Assembly: GCF_018375725.1 (NCBI RefSeq)
Contig: NZ_JAHACR010000229.1
Coordinates: forward strand, 1 to 7,120
Direction of reading: 5' to 3'
Length of the DNA: 7,120 nucleotides
From: Burkholderia sp.
GTDB taxonomy: Bacteria; Pseudomonadota; Gammaproteobacteria; Burkholderiales; Burkholderiaceae
Shown here: positions 1-5,280 of the stretch, piece by piece
How the letters are laid out: every line of letters begins with the position of its first letter
Position numbering within the stretch: the stretch's first letter is position 1
The notes under the pieces: model-generated
Databases searched by the model: none
What the model was told of the DNA's origin: nothing
Seen by the model: the letters and a program-made list of their open reading frames with translations, nothing else
Made by a program: the position numbers and the translations under genes

Positions 1-1400
1 GCTTCGACGGCGGCGTTCAGCGCGAGAATGTTGGTCTGGAACGCGATGCCGTCGATGACACCGATGATGTCGCCGATCCGTCCGGACGCTTCCTCGATCT
101 TTTCCATCGTCGCCACCACGTCCGCGACCACCACGCCGCCGTGTGACGCGATCTTCGACGCCGCCGCCGCGCGCTCGTCGGCCTGGCCGGCCGCCGAGGC
201 CGACTGTCCGACCGTCGCGGTGATCTCCTCCATCGATGCAGCCGTCTCCTCGAGGCTCGCCGCCGCCGATTCGGTACGCGACGACAGGTCGAGGTTGCCG
301 GCCGCAATCTCGTTCGCGGCGGTGCGCACCGATTCGCTCGCGTCGCGGATCTGCAGCATCACGTGTTGCAACTTGTCGACGAAGGCGTTGAACGAGCGGG
401 CGATATCGGCGACTTCGTCGCGGCCGTCTGCCGGCAGGCGCTGCGTCAGGTCGCCGCTACCGGAACCGATCGCCGCCATCGCCTGACGAACCTGTGACAG
501 ACGGCGAAACGCGGTGGTCGTGAGCGCGCCGATGATCAGCGAGGCGATGCCGACGATCACGACGAGCGTCACCAGCGAGGCGGAGAGCAGCGAACGCATG
601 CCTGCCGTCGCATCGGATTTGTCGAGCGCGACGACCGCGAACCAGTCGGTGCCCGGCACTGGCTGCGCACGGACCAGATTCGCGTCTCCGCCGACGCGCA
701 CTTCGACCGGCGCGGCGGCAGTTGCCAATGAGGCCGGATTGATGCCGCCGAGATCCGGTGCGACGTCCGCCACCGGCTTGAGCGTCAGCTTCGAATCGGG
801 GTGCGCGACGATATGGCCGCTGCTGTCGATCAGCATGCCGAAGCTGGCCGGCGTCGGATGAATCGACTTGACGTTCGCGATCACGCTGTCCATCGCGACA
901 TCGCCGGACACGACGGCCTTCACCCCGCCGTCGCGGATGACCGGCACGGCGAACGTGACCACGAGATTGCCGCTGCCCGCGTCGATATAAGGCGGCGTGA
1001 CGACCGGCTTGCCGGCCTGGGCGGCCTGCTTGTACCACGGCCGGCCGGTCGGATCGTAGTCGGCCGGGATGCCGGTCGGATCGGAAAACCGGAACGCCTT
1101 GTCGGCGTAGCCGGCATAGACGTTGACGAACCCGCCTGCCGCGGCAATCTGCTTGAATGCGGGCAGCGGATCGGGCGACAGCGCCGCATCCTGCAGGGAC
1201 GCGATCATCCGGCTCTTCGAGGCGACCCAGTCGCCGATGCCGACGACGTGGCCATTTGCGACAGACGTGAGATTCCGGTCGATCGCGTCGTCGTTGTACG
1301 ACTTGGCGACAAAATAGTTGATCAGGGTGCTGGCGATGAGCGCAAACGCGACGATGGCAACGCACGCGGCAAGGATGCGTGCGCGAATGGACGAGAACAT
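1..1400 (-). CDS. Methyl-accepting chemotaxis protein with dCache sensor, 3' end cut by window
   Basis: This is a transmembrane chemoreceptor that signals through CheA/CheW to the flagellar motor. About 466 residues are visible. They comprise TM1 (about 9-31), a periplasmic double-Cache domain (about 35-265), TM2 (271-293), HAMP (about 294-348, ending its second helix near SFNAFVDKLQ) and the start of the MCP signalling coiled coil. The frame leaves the window inside the conserved hairpin tip (FQTNILALNAAVEA), so roughly the last 100 or more residues are missing. The sensor holds Y115, R120, W122, Y123, Y138, D140 and D167. The Y-x4-R-x-W-Y pattern with a downstream D resembles the amino-acid-binding dCache class, so an amino acid ligand is inferred. 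The ATG at 1398-1400 is chosen because a short basic N-terminus then leads into TM1; its ribosome site (CCGAG, 1409-1413) is weak. A sigma-28-like promoter lies upstream. No pentapeptide tether can be judged. Confidence 0.95.
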   Translation of the reverse strand, partial: MFSSIRARILAACVAIVAFALIASTLINYFVAKSYNDDAIDRNLTSVANGHVVGIGDWVASKSRMIASLQDAALSPDPLPAFKQIAAAGGFVNVYAGYADKAFRFSDPTGIPADYDPTGRPWYKQAAQAGKPVVTPPYIDAGSGNLVVTFAVPVIRDGGVKAVVSGDVAMDSVIANVKSIHPTPASFGMLIDSSGHIVAHPDSKLTLKPVADVAPDLGGINPASLATAAAPVEVRVGGDANLVRAQPVPGTDWFAVVALDKSDATAGMRSLLSASLVTLVVIVGIASLIIGALTTTAFRRLSQVRQAMAAIGSGSGDLTQRLPADGRDEVADIARSFNAFVDKLQHVMLQIRDASESVRTAANEIAAGNLDLSSRTESAAASLEETAASMEEITATVGQSASAAGQADERAAAASKIASHGGVVVADVVATMEKIEEASGRIGDIIGVIDGIAFQTNILALNAAVE

Positions 1401-1452
1401 GGCAACGACTCGGTAAGGGAGCGCGAACGCCCTGTGGAAGGAATTCACGAAG

Positions 1453-1479
1453 TAAACGGCGCGAAGTGCGCTTTCTTGA
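1453..1479 (-). promoter_or_regulatory. Sigma-28 (FliA) type promoter of the chemoreceptor gene
   Basis: Read on the minus strand, TCAA (1479-1476) is followed by exactly 15 bases and then GCCGTTTA (1460-1453). The flagellar sigma-28 consensus is TAAA-N15-GCCGATAA, so 3 of 4 and 6 of 8 positions match at the ideal spacing. A start about 8-10 bases downstream would give a leader of about 45 bases to the ATG at 1400. Sigma-28 control of chemoreceptors is well established in motile proteobacteria, which supports the call. Confidence 0.65.
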
Positions 1480-1539
1480 GGGCGGCGTTGCCAGATTAAA
1501 CGGGGTCCGATTGAGTGCCTTGCGTGTCGATCAGGATCC

Positions 1540-1575
1540 GCCCGGGATCGGGCAAAGGATCCGGCCGATCCTGCC
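1540..1575 (-). terminator. Possible terminator hairpins after the DUF3562-like gene
   Basis: Two adjacent inverted repeats lie 24-60 bases past the stop codon. One is AGGATC/GATCCT (1556-1561 with 1567-1572, 5-base loop), extendable by an outer GGC/GCC. The other is GCCCG/CGGGC (1540-1544 with 1549-1553, 4-base loop). No true U-run follows either; there is only a short TTT inside the extended stem. They sit between the small gene and the chemoreceptor promoter, where a terminator would be expected, but factor-independent termination is not proven. Confidence 0.3.
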
Positions 1576-1598
1576 GCATCAGCCGCGGCGAAGCGCCG

Positions 1599-1847
1599 TC
1601 AGGCACCATGGCTCGCATGAACGGGTTCAACGGTCGGGTGACCGGGCGGAGCATGGCTTGCGAAATCGTCCGACAGCATCCGTTCGCGCAGCCGACGGAT
1701 CGCGAACACGCGAATGTAGTCATGCACGCGCGCATCGGCGGAAAGCGCGCGCACTTCGTCCTCGAGCATGGCGCGCAACTGGTTTTCCCCGATCGAGCGG
1801 CTGGCGGCGGCTTGTACCAGCGACTCGAACAAACTGTCCCGTGACAT
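1599..1847 (-). CDS. Small DUF3562-like helical protein
   Basis: This encodes 82 residues, probably soluble, with no signal peptide, membrane helix or cysteine. Residues about 5-57 are predicted helical. The stretch around 22-56 (QLRAMLEDEVRALSADARV, then a hydrophobic helix, then RRLRERM) resembles the DUF3562 family by memory: short proteins common in Burkholderia and relatives, of unknown function. The last 22 residues are Pro/His/Ala-rich and look disordered. The start is well fixed by a strong AAAGGAG Shine-Dalgarno at 1855-1861, seven bases before the ATG. An overlapping frame (1496-1921) has neither this site nor a protein-like composition. It follows the universal stress protein gene on the same strand after 377 bases, so it probably has its own promoter. 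The family assignment is tentative; that the gene is real is much more certain. Confidence 0.75.
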   Translation of the reverse strand: MSRDSLFESLVQAAASRSIGENQLRAMLEDEVRALSADARVHDYIRVFAIRRLRERMLSDDFASHAPPGHPTVEPVHASHGA

Positions 1848-2039
1848 CGACGTACTCCTTTCGGCCGAAACAAGGAAAGTGGCGGTATTCGAAGCGTAAA
1901 TACATGGAGACGAAGCGGCACGCGATACGCTGTCGCACGTTTGCGCTACGTCAATGAGCGCCCGCGGCGGGGCGTCGTGATCCGTGGCCGGACCGGAAGC
2001 GAATGGTTCGATGCACAGCGCTTTTGCACCGACGATACG

Positions 2040-2114
2040 ACGAAATGACGCGCCTCCCCGAAGGCGCGGCGCCGGTGTCCGCCGATGGAATTGACGCGCA
2101 TCGGCTCCGGCGTG
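2040..2114 (-). ncRNA. Candidate small RNA or structured leader with two hairpins
   Basis: The predicted start lies at about 2113-2116. The transcript would then fold at once into a compound hairpin: outer stem CGCCGG/CCGGCG (2107-2112 with 2070-2075) around inner stem GCCGATG/CATCGGC (2099-2105 with 2081-2087, 11-base loop). Directly after comes a second hairpin, CGCGCCT/AGGCGCG (2062-2068 with 2049-2055, six-base loop), followed by the moderately U-rich TCATTTCGT. That order, promoter then stems then a terminator-like end, fits an RNA of about 75 nucleotides. It could equally be the leader of the DUF3562-like mRNA. No known RNA family was recognised. Confidence 0.3.
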
Positions 2115-2120
2115 TTGGGA

Positions 2121-2149
2121 AACTTAGACTCGCCGAAACGACTCGTCAA
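2121..2149 (-). promoter_or_regulatory. Sigma-70-like promoter in the 377-base gap
   Basis: On the minus strand, TTGACG (2149-2144, 5 of 6 to TTGACA) is followed by a 17-base spacer and TAAGTT (2126-2121). The -10 element has the key T, A and final T of TATAAT. Initiation would fall at about 2113-2116, at the foot of a stable hairpin. The downstream gene starts at 1847, which would leave a long leader of about 266 bases. Confidence 0.4.
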
Positions 2150-2224
2150 GCATCGCCGCCTGTGTACCGTTCGCTGAAAACGCATGCGCGCCTGTGGTCG
2201 GCGTTGCGGCATCCTGCTCACCGG

Positions 2225-3160
2225 TCAGCCCCCATTTCGCACGAGCAGCACCGGCACCTGCGCGATATGCGCGACCCGGCGCGCGACACTGCCGAGCAGC
2301 CATCCTGCCAGCCCGCGCCGTCCATGCGTGCCGACGACCAGCATGTCCGCCTGCCAGTGCACCGCCTCGCGCATCAGCGTATGCGCGACATCGTCGCTCG
2401 TCGGATGCGTTTCGAGTATCGCGCGCTCGGTCGGGTTGTCGCGCCCGTCGAACAGTTCGCCGGCGATGTTCAGCGCGCCCTCGCCTTCCGTCCGGTACGC
2501 GTCCTCGAGCGCGCGCACCGGCACGATATCCGTCAGACGTACCGCCCGGTCCACGACATAGGCCGCGTACAGCAGCGTGGTCGGCGTGGCCAGCGCGATG
2601 CCGAACCGTACCGCATGCAGCGAAGGTTCGCTGCCGTCGACCGCGAACATCATCCGCTGCGGCGGTGTGTCGAGCGCCCGGTCGTAATTCCCGGGCACGA
2701 TCAGCAACGCACAGCGCGCGCGCTTCGTCAGCGTCTCCGGCACCGCCCCTTCGACCAGCCGCATCAGACCGTGGTGCGCGCGCGTACCGACGACGAGCAT
2801 GTCGGCATGCCACGCGGCGGCATCCTCGACGAGCGCATTGGCGATCGTGCCACCCGCGACCGACGCATCGACGATGCCGTGCTCGATCTGCGCGCCGGAA
2901 TCCGCGAACAGCGGCACGACGCGGTCGAGCACGGCCTGCGCGTCGTGCGTCATTTCGCTGCGCGCGGAGGCAAGCAACGCGTCGACCCTCGGAATATCGG
3001 GCAACATCAGCCGCGGATTGTCGATGACACTGACAATGCGTACCTGCATGCCGGGACGCACCAGCGTTCGAACGTACCGCGCGGCGCACTGCGATTCGGG
3101 CGTCGAATCGACGGCAAGCGCGATGCGGGCGATCGGCTGGGATGGGAGGTCGGTCTGCAT
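2225..3160 (-). CDS. Tandem UspA-domain universal stress protein
   Basis: This encodes 311 residues, cytoplasmic, with two consecutive UspA domains (about 10-156 and 167-308), roughly twice the single-domain length. The second domain has the canonical nucleotide-binding signature G-x2-G-x9-G-S: G277-T-H-G280, then G290-S291. It also has the usual early VDGS (D175). The first domain keeps a similar frame (G125-T-R-A128, G138-A139), but the second G and the S/T are replaced by Ala, so it may not bind ATP in the usual way. Family members help cells survive starvation, oxygen limitation and other stress, often without a known biochemical reaction. The start is the ATG at 3158-3160, with CGGAG 11 bases upstream. 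An FNR/ANR-type promoter at 3289-3329 suggests induction at low oxygen. In Burkholderia, universal stress proteins are known members of low-oxygen regulons, which fits. The gene is separated by 252 bases from the permease upstream. Confidence 0.93.
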   Translation of the reverse strand: MQTDLPSQPIARIALAVDSTPESQCAARYVRTLVRPGMQVRIVSVIDNPRLMLPDIPRVDALLASARSEMTHDAQAVLDRVVPLFADSGAQIEHGIVDASVAGGTIANALVEDAAAWHADMLVVGTRAHHGLMRLVEGAVPETLTKRARCALLIVPGNYDRALDTPPQRMMFAVDGSEPSLHAVRFGIALATPTTLLYAAYVVDRAVRLTDIVPVRALEDAYRTEGEGALNIAGELFDGRDNPTERAILETHPTSDDVAHTLMREAVHWQADMLVVGTHGRRGLAGWLLGSVARRVAHIAQVPVLLVRNGG

Positions 3161-3288
3161 GGCGAAGAGGGCTCCGGTCAGGCGCGTCGTCCGCGAGGGA
3201 GGACGCCGGGCGCTTCGCGCGAGGGCGAAATGCGGCGGGCTTGCGCATCGGCATGCGGCTGCGCGAAGCGCGGACGTGCGATGCGAAC

Positions 3289-3329
3289 AGGATAGAACGC
3301 CGGTTCCGCCATGCCATGATCGAGATCAA
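3289..3329 (-). promoter_or_regulatory. FNR/ANR box with class II -10 for the universal stress protein gene
   Basis: The box reads TTGATCTCGATCAT on the minus strand (3329-3316) and matches TTGAT-N4-ATCAA in 9 of 10 specified positions. Twenty-one bases further on comes TATCCT (3294-3289), a -10 element with 4 of 6 matches including the key T, A and final T. A start near 3282 puts the box centre about 41 bases upstream, the class II activator position. No good -35 element is present, as expected for an activator-dependent promoter. The leader to the ATG at 3160 would be about 120 bases. Confidence 0.6.
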
Positions 3330-3358
3330 GCGGGCCGGCCGCGCGACGCCGGCCCGCT
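3329..3358 (-). terminator. Strong GC-rich hairpin, possible permease terminator
   Basis: The arms AGCGGGCCGG and CCGGCCCGCT form a perfect 10-bp stem with a 10-base loop. On the minus strand it is followed by TGATCTCGATC, which is only slightly U-rich. It lies 55-84 bases after the permease stop and immediately before the FNR box, sharing one base with it. A terminator that insulates the universal stress protein promoter is the natural reading. Confidence 0.45.
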
Positions 3359-3379
3359 GGCCGAGGTCACGCAGGGACA

Positions 3380-3401
3380 GCGCGCCGCCCGGGCGGCGCG
3401 C
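3380..3401 (-). terminator. 22-base perfect palindrome just after the permease stop
   Basis: The arms GCGCGCCGCCC and GGGCGGCGCGC are perfectly complementary with no spacer, so an RNA stem of about 9 bp with a 4-base turn is possible. It begins 11 bases past the permease TAA. No U-run follows (TGTCCCTGCG). It may act with the second hairpin at 3329-3358 to end transcription or protect the mRNA 3' end. Confidence 0.4.
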
Positions 3402-3412
3402 CTGAGGCGTTA

Positions 3413-4801
3413 TTACGTCGACGACTTCGCCGACACCGGCGTCACGGGACGATTCGCGTAGAAGCATGCATAAGCGACGCCCAGCAGCGCGATCCATACG
3501 GGACCGATGACGAGCGCAACGCGCGTATCGGGCGTGAGCGCCATCAGCAAGACGACGAGCGCGAGCACCGCGAGCGCGGCATACGAACCGAGCGGATAGA
3601 ACGGCATGCGGATCGGCAGCCGCGCGACCTGCCCGGCCGAGAGCGTGCGGCGGAAGCGCAGCTGCGCGATCAGGATCACGCACCAGGTCCAGATCGCGCC
3701 GAACGTCGACACCGACGTCAGCCACGTGAACAAGTGCTGGGGCGCCAGATAGTTCAGCAGCACGCCGATGAGCAGCAGCGCGACCGACACCGCCACGCCG
3801 TAGACCGGCACGCCGTTGCGGTTCACGCGGCCCAGCACGCGCGGCGCCTGGCCTTGCTGCGCGAGGTTGTAGAGCATCCGCGCGGTGCTGAACAGGCCGC
3901 TGTTGCACGACGACAGCGCGGCCGTCAACACGACGAAGTTGATGATCCCGGCAGCGGCCGGAATGCCGAGACGCGAGAACGTCATCACGAACGGGCTGCC
4001 CTGCGTGCCGATCTGATCCCACGGATAGATCGACATGATCACGAACAGCGCGCCGATGTAGAAGATCAGCACGCGCCAGAACACCGAGTTCACTGCCTTG
4101 GTCAGCGATTTTTCCGGGTTGCGCGCCTCGCCCGCCGTCAGGCCGAGCATCTCGACGCCGAGGTACGCGAACATCACGATCGGTAGTGCGCCGATCACGC
4201 CGGACAATCCGTGGGGCATGAAGCCGCCGTGCGCCCAGAGGTTCGAGATGCCGGTCGCGACGCCGCCGTTGCCGAGCCCGAGCGTGATCATCAGGCCGCC
4301 GCCGATGATCATCAGCACGATCGTGACGATCTTGATCAGCGCGAACCAGAACTCGAATTCGCCGTACAGCTTGACCGCGATGAAATTCACCGCGCCCATC
4401 ATCGCGAGCGAAATGAACACCCAGATCCAGTTCGGCACGTCTGGGAACCACATGTGCATGTAGACGGCGACCGCGGTAATCTCGGCCATGCAGGTGACGA
4501 TCCAGACAAACCAGTAGGTCCAGCCGGTCAGATAGCCGGCGAACGGGCCGAGGTAATCGCGCGCATAGCGGCTGAACGCGCCCGCGACGGGATTGGTGAT
4601 CGCCATTTCGCCCAGCGCGCGCATGATCAGGAAAATCACGATGCCGCCCAGCAGGTAGGTCAGCAGAATGGCCGGGCCGGCGGTGCGGATCGCGGTCGCC
4701 GAGCCGAGAAACAGGCCCACGCCGATCGTCGCGCCGAGCGCCATCAGATTGATGTGCCGCTCTTCCAGCCCGCGATGGAGCTGGTCTTCTTCTTTTCTCA
4801 C
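3413..4801 (-). CDS. Amino acid permease, AAT group of the APC superfamily
   Basis: This is an inner-membrane transporter of 462 residues with about twelve hydrophobic helices, full length for the family. It most likely takes up an amino acid by proton symport. Family marks are the TM1 loop GATIGVGLFLGS (23-34), LGEMAITNPVAGAFSRYA (63-80), TGWTYWFVWIVTCMAEITA (92-110), and the TM6 region FAYLGVEMLGLTAGEARNPEKS (211-232). From memory these resemble the ProY/HutT-like branch (proline or histidine carriers). The substrate cannot be fixed from sequence, so no symbol is given. The start is GTG at 4799-4801, supported by AGGAGA at 4807-4812, five bases upstream. The N-terminus RKEEDQLHRGLEERHI leads straight into TM1, as in relatives. 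A 479-base gap upstream with AT-rich palindromes suggests it is transcribed alone and controlled there. GC-rich hairpins follow its stop. Confidence 0.93.
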   Translation of the reverse strand: MRKEEDQLHRGLEERHINLMALGATIGVGLFLGSATAIRTAGPAILLTYLLGGIVIFLIMRALGEMAITNPVAGAFSRYARDYLGPFAGYLTGWTYWFVWIVTCMAEITAVAVYMHMWFPDVPNWIWVFISLAMMGAVNFIAVKLYGEFEFWFALIKIVTIVLMIIGGGLMITLGLGNGGVATGISNLWAHGGFMPHGLSGVIGALPIVMFAYLGVEMLGLTAGEARNPEKSLTKAVNSVFWRVLIFYIGALFVIMSIYPWDQIGTQGSPFVMTFSRLGIPAAAGIINFVVLTAALSSCNSGLFSTARMLYNLAQQGQAPRVLGRVNRNGVPVYGVAVSVALLLIGVLLNYLAPQHLFTWLTSVSTFGAIWTWCVILIAQLRFRRTLSAGQVARLPIRMPFYPLGSYAALAVLALVVLLMALTPDTRVALVIGPVWIALLGVAYACFYANRPVTPVSAKSST

Positions 4802-4806
4802 TTGCG

Positions 4807-4833
4807 TCTCCTGGCGGCCCTGGAGCGGCCGCC
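4807..4833 (-). promoter_or_regulatory. Permease ribosome site with adjoining hairpin
   Basis: AGGAGA (4812-4807) is the Shine-Dalgarno that fixes the GTG start at 4801. Directly upstream in the mRNA is a 7-bp stem GGCGGCC/GGCCGCC (4833-4827 with 4819-4813) with loop GCTCCAG. The loop's CTCC is complementary to the GGAG of the ribosome site, so alternative pairing could affect translation. The ribosome site is clear; the regulatory role is speculation. Confidence 0.5.
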
Positions 4834-4907
4834 GTCATCCTGTCGATATCAGCGCGCGACGCATCCTGGCCGATTCCGGCCGCCGAAACCGACAGCACTT
4901 CCCCCGC

Positions 4908-4997
4908 TTATTTCCGGATGGGAAATAAAACGGATATTGCGCATTTTCGTTTGAAATCGATACGCATGATGTCGATTTCCGGAAATAATCCGGAAAA
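4908..4997. repeat. Cluster of TTTCCGGA palindromes, possible operator sites
   Basis: Site 1 is TTATTTCC (4908-4915) with its exact inverse GGAAATAA (4921-4928) across five bases. Site 2 is the perfect palindrome ATTTCC/GGAAAT (4975-4986), followed by a further half-site TCCGGAAAA (4989-4997). In addition TTATTTCCGG (4908-4917) and CCGGAAATAA (4979-4988) form a 10-base inverted repeat 61 bases apart. The spot is much richer in A/T than its surroundings and lies 107-196 bases upstream of the permease start. Two spaced sites of like sequence suggest binding of a dimeric regulator, possibly with looping. The regulator is not identified. Confidence 0.4.
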
Positions 4998-5127
4998 CCG
5001 AATGCGCGGACGCCGCGACAAGCCGGTGCGGCAAGCATGGCGCACGCCGACGCGCGTTGCCGGAGCGCCTGCGGCGTCGTTCGACGGGAATTCAACCGGT
5101 TTCGGCACGGCACGCCGCGCCTCGAAT

Positions 5128-5150
5128 GTGCGCAATCCAACCGTGCGCAC
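5128..5150. repeat. Inverted repeat GTGCGCA/TGCGCAC
   Basis: The arms at 5128-5134 and 5144-5150 are perfectly complementary with a 9-base loop. The repeat lies about 17 bases downstream of a minus-strand TATAAT, so a transcript from there would fold here early. No function is recognised. Confidence 0.3.
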
Positions 5151-5166
5151 GCAATATGCAGGCGCG

Positions 5167-5196
5167 ATTATAAGAATGATCGGACGATTCGCGCCA
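5167..5196 (-). promoter_or_regulatory. Possible promoter with perfect TATAAT
   Basis: A consensus -10 TATAAT (5172-5167) stands out in this GC-rich region. The best -35 at 18-base spacing is TGGCGC (5196-5191), only 3 of 6 to TTGACA. It points toward the permease but would leave a leader of about 360 bases. It may be a weak or activated promoter, or chance. Confidence 0.25.
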
Positions 5197-5236
5197 GTCG
5201 ATTCTGGCTGGCCAGGACAATCCGAATCGCCCGATC

Positions 5237-5256
5237 CCGGTTCAGAACGGAACCGG
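5237..5256 (-). terminator. Weak terminator-like hairpin after the DedA-rhodanese gene
   Basis: CCGGTTC (5237-5243) and GAACCGG (5250-5256) form a 7-bp stem with a 6-base loop, beginning 25 bases after the stop codon. No U-run follows on the minus strand. The position suits a transcript end, but the evidence is limited. Confidence 0.25.
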
Positions 5257-5280
5257 CGCTTCGATCCGGCCGCCGCGGGC

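Larger units (their letters stand above)
1848..2224. other. 377-base intergenic region
   Basis: No convincing gene is present. The minus-strand frame at 1946-2221 is arginine-rich, low in hydrophobic residues, and looks like noise. The region holds the ribosome site of the small gene, a sigma-70-like promoter (2121-2149) and two strong hairpins (2049-2112), described separately. No clear terminator for the universal stress protein gene was found just below 2225. Confidence 0.6.
4802..5280. other. 479-base intergenic region upstream of the permease
   Basis: No protein-coding gene is supported; the short minus-strand frames here (for example 4849-5034) lack a ribosome site and protein-like composition. 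The region is split. Bases 4908-4997 are AT-rich and full of TTTCCGGA palindromes. Bases 5000-5280 are GC-rich with several inverted repeats and one TATAAT. Those elements are listed separately. Confidence 0.6.

Noticed and set aside
457..1365. Minus-strand open frame inside the chemoreceptor gene
   Set aside because: It is a shifted frame; the correct frame encodes a continuous dCache-HAMP-MCP protein through the whole interval.
1496..1921. Alternative minus-strand frame overlapping the DUF3562-like gene
   Set aside because: The 1599-1847 frame has a perfect Shine-Dalgarno and a protein-like helical sequence; this one has neither.
1936..1955. TTGAC-N4-CGCAA as a second FNR box upstream of the DUF3562-like gene
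   Set aside because: Only 7 of 10 positions match and no -10 element stands at the proper distance.
1946..2221. Possible small protein gene between the universal stress protein and DUF3562-like genes
   Set aside because: It is Arg-rich with no hydrophobic core and no clear ribosome site, and it runs through the hairpin-rich candidate RNA.
2003..3295. Long plus-strand open frame antisense to the universal stress protein gene
   Set aside because: The composition is rich in Arg and His with no domain, and the opposite strand is clearly coding.
4826..4885. Repeated CGGCCGCCG and CATCCTG words in the permease leader, possibly a riboswitch
   Set aside because: The order of the words is not tandem, and no conserved core of a known amino acid riboswitch could be found.
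2124..4898. Very long minus-strand open frame covering both the universal stress protein and permease genes
   Set aside because: It is a different frame from two clear family members, and its product is Arg/Asp-rich with no recognisable domain. This is typical of shadow frames in GC-rich DNA.
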